This document shows positions 12,490 through 17,688 of a stretch of 17,688 nt of DNA, piece by piece. The stretch is taken from the NCBI GenBank assembly GCA_031289285.1, contig JAITPT010000237.1, positions 1-17,688 of the forward strand. The letters run 5' to 3'. Source of the DNA: Puniceicoccales bacterium (GTDB lineage: Bacteria > Verrucomicrobiota > Verrucomicrobiia > Opitutales > UBA953). Made by a program: the position numbers and the translations under genes. The notes under the pieces are model-generated. The model worked only from the letters and a program-made list of their open reading frames with translations. It made no database searches and was not told where the DNA came from. Numbering within the stretch: the first letter of the stretch is position 1; every line of letters begins with the position of its first letter.

Positions 12490-13647
12490 TTAAGGCTTGG
12501 GTTTTTGGCAACAACAAGTGTGCGGAGTGTTTGCCGTCGCGTCGTCTGCGTTGGCCGCGTCGTTGTTGTTGGCGTCTGCGCCGCCGTCTGCGCTGGTGAT
12601 TGGAGGCATGGGAGTGTCGGGGTCTTCGCCGTTGTCGTCGAAGTTGTGCCGCTCGGCTGCGAAGTGGCGGAAGATGCCTCCGAACGAAAATATGTCGCGC
12701 ACGGAAGACGGCTCGTAGCCGCAATGCACCATGCAATTTCGGCAACGCGGCTCGCCGCTACGTTGTCCGTATTTTTCCCAATCCGTCTCCTCCATGAGTT
12801 CTTTGAAGGTGCGCACGTAGCCGTCGGAGAGCAGGTAGCAGGGCTTTTGCCAGCCGAAGACGTTGTAGGTGGGCGTGCCCCAAGGTGTGCAATCGTAGTC
12901 GCGTTTGCCTTGGAGGAAGGCGACGAAGTTGGGCGAGAGGTTCAGCTTCCAGTGCTTTTTGCCACGCGAAAAAATCTTTTTGAAAAGCGTGATTGTGCGC
13001 TCGCGGCTCAGGAAGATTTCTTGCGACGGTGCCTTCGGGTAAGCGTAGCCGGGCGAGACCATCATATCGCCAACGCCCAGTGCCATCGCCTCGTCAAAAA
13101 AAGCACGCACGCGGCGCGGGTCGGCGGAGTTAAAAAGTGTGGTGTTGGTGGTGACGCGGAAACCTGCGGCGACGGCTTTGCGGATGGCGTCGGCGACGAT
13201 TTTGTGCGCACCAGTGCGGGCGACCGCGTGGTCGTGCTCGGCCTCGAGGCCGTCGAGGTGGACAGAAAAGGAGAGGTGTTTGTCGGGCTTGAAGGTGTCG
13301 ATTTTTTTGGCGAGCAAGAGCGCATTTGTGCAGAGGTAGATGTAGCGTCCCTGCGCGATGAGGCCGTTGACGATGTCGCCGATTTCGGGATGGAGCAGCG
13401 GTTCGCCGCCCGCGATGGAAACCATAGGTGCGCCGCACTCCTCGGCGGCGGCGAGTGCCTGCGCGGCGGTCACGCGCTTTTTGAGCAGGTGGTCGGGGTA
13501 TTGGATTTTGCCGCAACCTTCGCAGTTGAGGTTGCAGCGAAAGAGGGGTTCAAGCATGAGCACAAGCGGATAGCGCGTCTGGCCACGCAGTTTTTTGCCA
13601 ATGACGTAGGACGCCACTTTGAGCATTTGCGATACAGGAACTCCCAT
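12490..13647 (-). CDS. hpnH: Adenosylhopane synthase, radical SAM protein HpnH
   Basis: This 385-aa radical SAM enzyme joins the 5'-deoxyadenosyl group to diploptene to give adenosylhopane, the first step of extended (C35) hopanoids. The cluster-binding motif is C38-x3-C42-x2-C45 (FRCNLNCEGCGK). Near-invariant HpnH stretches are visible: YPLVLMLEPLFRC, VSIAGGEPLLHPEI, YLCTNALLL, FSVHLDGLEAEHD, VSPGYAYPKAP, CTPWGTPTYNVFGWQKPCYLL and TFKELMEETDWEKYG, then CRNCMVHCGYE. The start MGVPVSQMLKVASYVIGKKL matches the family start. Unusual is the tail after about residue 330, an Asn/Asp/Ala-rich low-complexity stretch ending in three consecutive cysteines (378-380). It leads the minus-strand unit. Squalene-hopene cyclase and other hpn genes must lie elsewhere. 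Confidence 0.97.
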   Translation of the reverse strand: MGVPVSQMLKVASYVIGKKLRGQTRYPLVLMLEPLFRCNLNCEGCGKIQYPDHLLKKRVTAAQALAAAEECGAPMVSIAGGEPLLHPEIGDIVNGLIAQGRYIYLCTNALLLAKKIDTFKPDKHLSFSVHLDGLEAEHDHAVARTGAHKIVADAIRKAVAAGFRVTTNTTLFNSADPRRVRAFFDEAMALGVGDMMVSPGYAYPKAPSQEIFLSRERTITLFKKIFSRGKKHWKLNLSPNFVAFLQGKRDYDCTPWGTPTYNVFGWQKPCYLLSDGYVRTFKELMEETDWEKYGQRSGEPRCRNCMVHCGYEPSSVRDIFSFGGIFRHFAAERHNFDDNGEDPDTPMPPITSADGGADANNNDAANADDATANTPHTCCCQKPKP

Positions 13648-13807
13648 AGAAAAAGCAGGTGAGAGTGCCCTTCGCCCCGCGCAATGTCAAGGCGGCGGGG
13701 ACGGTGCCCACGCTTGACCACAGCGGGTTTTGCCGTTTGCTCGCGGGCGCATTTCCCGCACCTTCCCACCAACAAGCAACCAACCGACGCGCCAACGCCT
13801 TCCTTTG

Positions 13808-14668
13808 ATGAAAAACAAATCCTCCGTCCTCTTCGCCATGCTCGCGCTCCTCTTCGCGGCGACCACCTTGCTGTTTCTCTTTGAGACAGCCGACGCCGAC
13901 CTGAACGTCGCCTCCCTGCGCAAACAATTAGAAAGCAGTGCCGACGCCAACACGCGGACTCGGGAAGAACTCACCGCCGCCACCGCCCTCGCCGCCACAC
14001 GCCTCTCGGAAAACGAGCTGCTCAACGTGCGCCTCGATAGCCTGCGCAAAAACATCGAAAAAAGCACCGCCGCCGAGAAACAACTCGCCGCCGACATCGA
14101 GGCACTAAACAAAAAAAACACGGAAGCCGCCGGAGTGCTCGCCGCCGAAAAACTCGAGGCCGACGCCGCCCGCACCGACGCCACCAAAGAACGCGAACGC
14201 GCCGCCGCGCTCGACAAAGAGCTGGGCGAAGTCCGCGCCCAAGTGGACAACCTCGGCAAACAACTTGACGCCGAACGCGCCCGCGCTGGCGACGCCGCCG
14301 CCGCCGAAGAGAAGCGAGCCACCGAGGTCGAAATCACCACGAAACCCGCGCCCGCACCGGTGTCCACGCCCGCATCCACGCTGACCGAGGCCGACTTGGA
14401 TAAGCCGCCCGCAGGTTCCGGCGAACTCGGCGCACGTCTCGATAGATTGCAGAGACGAAACGCCGTGCTCGAAATAATTAACGAGGAGTTGACCGCCAAA
14501 AACAAGAAGCTCACCGAGGGGAACAAAGATTTGACCGCCGAAAATAATCGCCGAAAAATCGAAATCGAAACCCTGAAAGCCGACATCGAAAAACTCCGCG
14601 CCGAGATCAAACGCCTGACCACCCCGCCGCGCAAAGAGGCCGGCACAGGCGATTATCGGAATGTGTGA
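13808..14668 (+). CDS. Membrane-anchored coiled-coil protein, unknown function
   Basis: This 286-aa protein has a short basic N-terminus (MKNKSS) and one hydrophobic helix (about 7-25, VLFAMLALLFAATTLLFLF). A long, Lys/Glu/Ala/Arg-rich, heptad-like coiled coil runs at about 32-170, followed by a Pro/Thr/Ala hinge (about 177-200) and a second coiled coil (about 212-275, with LEIINEELTAKNKKLTEGNK). The helix is an uncleaved signal anchor or signal peptide, so the coil is probably periplasmic. The start at 13808 places the membrane helix at the N-terminus. An upstream in-frame ATG at 13730 would add 26 residues with no such logic. It is divergent from hpnH across 160 bp. I recognise no family; a role in envelope organisation is only a guess. 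Confidence 0.83.
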   Translation: MKNKSSVLFAMLALLFAATTLLFLFETADADLNVASLRKQLESSADANTRTREELTAATALAATRLSENELLNVRLDSLRKNIEKSTAAEKQLAADIEALNKKNTEAAGVLAAEKLEADAARTDATKERERAAALDKELGEVRAQVDNLGKQLDAERARAGDAAAAEEKRATEVEITTKPAPAPVSTPASTLTEADLDKPPAGSGELGARLDRLQRRNAVLEIINEELTAKNKKLTEGNKDLTAENNRRKIEIETLKADIEKLRAEIKRLTTPPRKEAGTGDYRNV

Positions 14669-14729
14669 GATGCGGCAGGGCAGGGAAGGCGCGGCGACTT
14701 TAATCGGGAAGGGCAGTCCTTAGGTTTTA

Positions 14730-14871
14730 GGTTTAACCACAAGGGACACAAAGGATGGCACAACGGGCACAAAGTATCCTTTGAGTTCGAGAGTTTAGCC
14801 ATTTCGCTATCACTCAATTTCACGTCCCTTGTGCCCTTTGTGAAAACCTTTGTGACCTTTGTGGTTAAACC
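14730..14871. repeat. 142-bp imperfect inverted repeat with 'cacaaagg' modules
   Basis: The arms 14730-14772 and 14829-14871 match as reverse complements without gaps at about 36 of 43 positions. Both begin GGTTTAACCACAA and carry repeated CACAAAGG-like modules about 9-11 bp apart. The spacer of some 56 nt is unremarkable. It lies 61 bp beyond the coiled-coil gene and 112 bp before the PLP-enzyme gene. It could act as a terminator or RNA-processing hairpin, or be a dispersed palindromic element. Confidence 0.85.
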
Positions 14872-14983
14872 CGTTTTCGCCGCTCCGCCGCCGTTACGCC
14901 GTCGCTCCGCCGTCGCCGACTGCTCTCAACTTCGTTGTGGCGCGGGCGACGTGAAAAATCTTTTTTGATGCGCCAAAACAGCC

Positions 14984-16567
14984 ATGTCCGCATTTCGCCA
15001 TTTTCCGACGGGAACACGTATTCCCGATAACCCGCACGCCGTCATCGTCAGCCTGCCAACTTTTGCCGATGTCGTCGGCTACGAGGAACGCCGCCCCGAG
15101 ACGATGGACGCCGTGCGCACAGGCTACCCGCGCTTCTTGCAACACCCCTACGTCACCGCCGTCGCACGACATTTGTTTTTGGCGAGCAAACTGCCCACGC
15201 GCGCACTCTTCCCCGTGGCGTCCGCCGAGGTCGCCCGCCGCGTCGCCGCGCTCGCAGGTGCGCAAGACTGGGGCGTCGTCGAGAGCGACGGCTGGGCGTT
15301 GCTGCACACCTCGCCCACCGACCCCGCCACCGCTGCCCGCGCTGGCAAAATCATCCAGCACACGGGCGTCGCGGTGAGTTCGCGCCAAGCAGAAGACTGG
15401 CTGCTGGCGCGAGGTTTGCCGCTGCCCGCGCTCACGCCCATCGCCCCTTTTGAACGCGCCGCCACGGCGGTCGTCCCCGCCGCCACACCGTCTGCCGCCG
15501 CCAACGCCGATGTTGCCGCCGCCAACGCCGAGCGCATCGCCGCCGAAATCGTTACCGTGCTCGCGCCGCTGCTCGCGCCCGCTGGGGCCGCCGACGTCCT
15601 CCTGTGCCGCTCCGGCATGAACGCCTTCTACGCCGCGTTTGAGGCCATCCGCGCCCTGCAACTTCCGCGCGGGCGGACGCGCTGGCTCCACCTCGGCTGG
15701 CTCTACACCGACACCACAGAAATCCTCCGCAAATGCCTCGGCACGGACGAGTCCTTCGACTTCCTCCCCGACGTGCTCGACAAAGCCGCCGTCGAAAAGT
15801 TTTTCGCGGACAATGCGGGCAAGGTCGCGGCGGTCGTCACCGAGACGCCGACGAACCCGCTCGTTCGCACTCCCGATATGGCGTGGCTCTCCGCCCTTGC
15901 GCGGCAGCACGGCGCGGTGTGCGTGGCCGACCCGTCCATCTCCGGCCTTGTCAACGTCAACCTCGTGCCCTTCGCCGATGTGCTCGTGACAAGCCTGACA
16001 AAATACGCGGGCAACGGGGGCGATGTCATGGCGGGCGCGTTGGTGGTGAACCCCGCCGCGCCCGACGCCGCCGCGCTGCTCAGCGCGGCGCGGCTCGCCC
16101 GCTCGCCCGCTTACTGGCGAGATTTGGCGCGGCTGGCCGAGGAGATGACGGAGATGACGACGGTGGCAGCGCGTATCAACGAGAACACGGGGCGGCTATC
16201 GGCGTGGTTGGGAAAACATCCGGCGGTGCGCCGCGTGTTGCGGGCGGACGACGGCGGCGCATCTGCCGCAAACTATGCCGCCATTGCGCGGGGCGCGGGG
16301 CGTCCCGGCTGTATGCTCACCATCGAGTTGAACATCCCACCAGCGCGTTTCTACGACCGCATCCGTTGCGCAAAAGGCCCCAGCTTCGGCACGGGGTTCA
16401 CGATTGTCTCGCCGTATATTTACATGGCCCACTACGAGCTTGTCGGCGACGCCGCGCAACGCCGCTACCTGCTGGATTGCGGCATAGACCCTGAGTTAAT
16501 TCGCGTGAGCGTCGGTGCCGAAGACTACACCGAAATCGAAGCCGTGTTTGCAGAAGCATTGGCGTAA
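14984..16567 (+). CDS. Cystathionine gamma-synthase-like PLP enzyme with fungal-type N-terminal domain
   Basis: This 527-aa protein belongs to the Cys/Met-metabolism PLP-dependent (fold type I) family. The C-terminal part (about 195-527) shows CRSGMNAFYA (208-217, cofactor phosphate region), TETPTNPLVRTPD (286-298), D316 in CVADPS, which should contact the PLP ring nitrogen, and the Schiff-base lysine K340 in TSLTKYAGNGGD. Residues 1-190 are an extra domain that bacterial MetB lacks. PHAVIVSLPTFADVVGYEER and RTGYPRF (17-51) resemble the start of fungal cystathionine gamma-synthases such as yeast Str2. The likely reaction is cystathionine formation from an activated homoserine and cysteine; a sulfhydrylase is possible. 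No Shine-Dalgarno is seen; the start fits the domain. It converges with hemE, with 14 bp between the stops. Confidence 0.92.
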   Translation: MSAFRHFPTGTRIPDNPHAVIVSLPTFADVVGYEERRPETMDAVRTGYPRFLQHPYVTAVARHLFLASKLPTRALFPVASAEVARRVAALAGAQDWGVVESDGWALLHTSPTDPATAARAGKIIQHTGVAVSSRQAEDWLLARGLPLPALTPIAPFERAATAVVPAATPSAAANADVAAANAERIAAEIVTVLAPLLAPAGAADVLLCRSGMNAFYAAFEAIRALQLPRGRTRWLHLGWLYTDTTEILRKCLGTDESFDFLPDVLDKAAVEKFFADNAGKVAAVVTETPTNPLVRTPDMAWLSALARQHGAVCVADPSISGLVNVNLVPFADVLVTSLTKYAGNGGDVMAGALVVNPAAPDAAALLSAARLARSPAYWRDLARLAEEMTEMTTVAARINENTGRLSAWLGKHPAVRRVLRADDGGASAANYAAIARGAGRPGCMLTIELNIPPARFYDRIRCAKGPSFGTGFTIVSPYIYMAHYELVGDAAQRRYLLDCGIDPELIRVSVGAEDYTEIEAVFAEALA

Positions 16568-16581
16568 AACGGAGGCGCACA

Positions 16582-17616
16582 TCACGCCGCGCCGCGCACG
16601 GTTTCGACGAGGGCGGCGACGTTCTCAAGTTTTGCGGCGGGGCGGATGCCGTGCCCCAAGTTGAAGATGTGTCCGGGTGCGCCCGCCATGTTTGCCAGAA
16701 CCGCCCGCACAGCAGCCTGCGTCTCCTCCGGCGTCGTCTCGAGCACGGCTGGGTCGAGATTGCCCTGCAAAGCCGCTCGCAAACCCGCCGCCGCAAGGGC
16801 GTCGCGCACCTGCGCCAGCGGTGTTTCCCAATCAACACTGACAACCGCCGCGCCCGCCGCAGCAATCGCTGGTGCCTGCGCCGCCATCCCTTTTGCAAAG
16901 ACAATCGCCGGCGTCCCGCTCGGCAACGCGGCGAGGATGCGGCGCGTCCATTGCAACGAAAGCCGCTCGTAATCTGTGCCGCAGAGTGCGCCCCACGAGT
17001 CGAAGATTTGCACGGCGTCGGCACCGCATTCGATTTGGAAGCGCAGGAAGTCTGCCACGGCGTCGGAGAGTTTTTCCATGAGCAGCGCGAAATGGCGCGG
17101 GTCTTCGTCGGCGAGTGTGCGCAGCCGCTCCGCTCCGCCGACGTTTCCGCCCTCCACCATGTAAGCGGCAAGTGTCCACGGCGACCCCGCGAAACCCAGC
17201 AGCGCAGTAGCATCGCCAAGCTCGCGCCGGACGAGTCGAAGTGCGTCGCCCGCGTAAGCAAGGCGTTCGCGGACGGCGGCGACGGGGGCGAGGGCGCGGA
17301 TTTGTTCGGGCGAACGCAGCGCAAACTCCATCTCTATACCGCCGCCATCGCGGAAGTGGTAACCCAGCCCCAATGCCTCGGGCACGACGAGGATGTCGCA
17401 AAACAAAATCGCGGCGTCGAATGCGAAACGCTGCACGGGTTGGAGTGTGACTTCGGCGGCGAGTTCGGGAGTGCGCACGAGTTTCAGGAAACCGTGTTGT
17501 TCTTTGAGTGTGCGGTATTCGGGCAAATAGCGTCCTGCCTGTCGCATAAGCCACACTGGCGGCACGGGCACTGGTTGGCACTGGCAGGCAGCAAGAAAAC
17601 GTTCGCGGGATGTCAT
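16582..17616 (-). CDS. hemE: Uroporphyrinogen decarboxylase
   Basis: This 344-aa cytoplasmic enzyme decarboxylates the four acetate side chains of uroporphyrinogen III to give coproporphyrinogen III in haem synthesis. Diagnostic stretches are VWLMRQAGRYLPEYR (21-35) with the substrate-binding arginines, FCDILVVPEALG (72-83) with the essential Asp74, GFAGSPWTLAAYMVEGG, QIFDSWGALCG, ALQGNLDPAVL and HIFNLGHGIRP. Length equals the family norm. The ATG at 17616 gives MTSRERFLAAC, matching the usual start, and AGGG lies 5 nt upstream, one of the few Shine-Dalgarno-like sites in the window. The next gene upstream is outside the window. The downstream neighbour converges, with no obvious terminator in the 14-bp gap. 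Confidence 0.98.
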   Translation of the reverse strand: MTSRERFLAACQCQPVPVPPVWLMRQAGRYLPEYRTLKEQHGFLKLVRTPELAAEVTLQPVQRFAFDAAILFCDILVVPEALGLGYHFRDGGGIEMEFALRSPEQIRALAPVAAVRERLAYAGDALRLVRRELGDATALLGFAGSPWTLAAYMVEGGNVGGAERLRTLADEDPRHFALLMEKLSDAVADFLRFQIECGADAVQIFDSWGALCGTDYERLSLQWTRRILAALPSGTPAIVFAKGMAAQAPAIAAAGAAVVSVDWETPLAQVRDALAAAGLRAALQGNLDPAVLETTPEETQAAVRAVLANMAGAPGHIFNLGHGIRPAAKLENVAALVETVRGAA

Positions 17617-17688
17617 GCCTGCCCTGTTAGCGGTTTTCGCACCGTGCGCAAAGTCATAAGGGCGCAGTCGGAAAAAAGGGGAGGGGGC

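Noticed and set aside
11668..13662. A 664-aa open frame on the plus strand opposite hpnH and the aldolase gene
   Set aside because: It is antisense to two genes with complete family motifs, and its translation is Gly/Val/Arg-biased with no recognisable domain. GC-rich third positions create such antisense frames.
13662..13690. Promoter for hpnH with a perfect TTGACA on the minus strand (13690-13685)
   Set aside because: At 17-nt spacing the -10 position reads CACTCT, a poor match, so I do not list it as supported.

Overview
The window (17,688 bp) is a GC-rich bacterial chromosome segment. Gene content, very GC-rich third positions, the near absence of Shine-Dalgarno sequences and many palindromic or 'cacaaagg'-type intergenic repeats suggest a Verrucomicrobiota member, perhaps Opitutales. 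That assignment is inference only; no rRNA or single-copy marker is present. Sixteen coding regions are supported, most with housekeeping roles. One AT-richer, repeat-laden island (about 5.8-8.5 kb) carries an intact insertion sequence.

Layout, left to right. (1) 1-345: no gene, but a cluster of palindromes including a 142-bp imperfect inverted repeat. (2) 346-2165, minus strand: a small operon of an unknown 208-aa protein, then pgsA and pgpA, the two consecutive enzymes that make phosphatidylglycerol; pgsA and pgpA overlap by 4 bp. (3) 2296-3450, plus: a stand-alone CysJ-type FAD/NADPH reductase module without the flavodoxin domain. (4) 3540-4341, minus: a probable toxin-antitoxin pair, a 70-aa antitoxin overlapping a zeta-toxin-like P-loop kinase by 14 bp. 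(5) 4693-5646, minus: an exported, probably lipid-anchored protein of the formylglycine-generating-enzyme (FGE/SUMF1) fold that lacks one of the two catalytic cysteines.

(6) 5796-8522: a nested repeat island. Two roughly 115-bp imperfect inverted copies face each other at about 5796-5905 and 7910-8026. Between them lie two direct copies of a roughly 250-bp unit. The first copy is split by a 1,480-bp IS5-family element with 16-bp terminal inverted repeats and a 4-bp target duplication. The second copy is the intact empty-site reference. Three near-identical 166-bp tandem repeats follow.

(7) 8599-13647, minus: a probable transcription unit of hpnH (hopanoid side-chain radical SAM enzyme), a class II aldolase-family protein, a long-chain polyprenyl diphosphate synthase, a possible 37-aa membrane peptide and a 440-aa disordered Arg/Gly-rich protein, closed by a strong hairpin/T-tract terminator. 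hpnH and the prenyl synthase both serve isoprenoid/membrane-lipid metabolism. (8) 13808-14668, plus: a membrane-anchored coiled-coil protein, followed by a roughly 142-bp inverted repeat. (9) 14984-16567, plus: a cystathionine gamma-synthase-like PLP enzyme with an N-terminal domain resembling fungal enzymes, convergent with hemE (16582-17616, minus), uroporphyrinogen decarboxylase.

The most notable items are the repeat island, an IS transposase whose stop codon is supplied by the target DNA, the hpnH-aldolase pairing, and the fungal-like PLP enzyme. No complete, clearly novel multi-gene system could be demonstrated from sequence alone.
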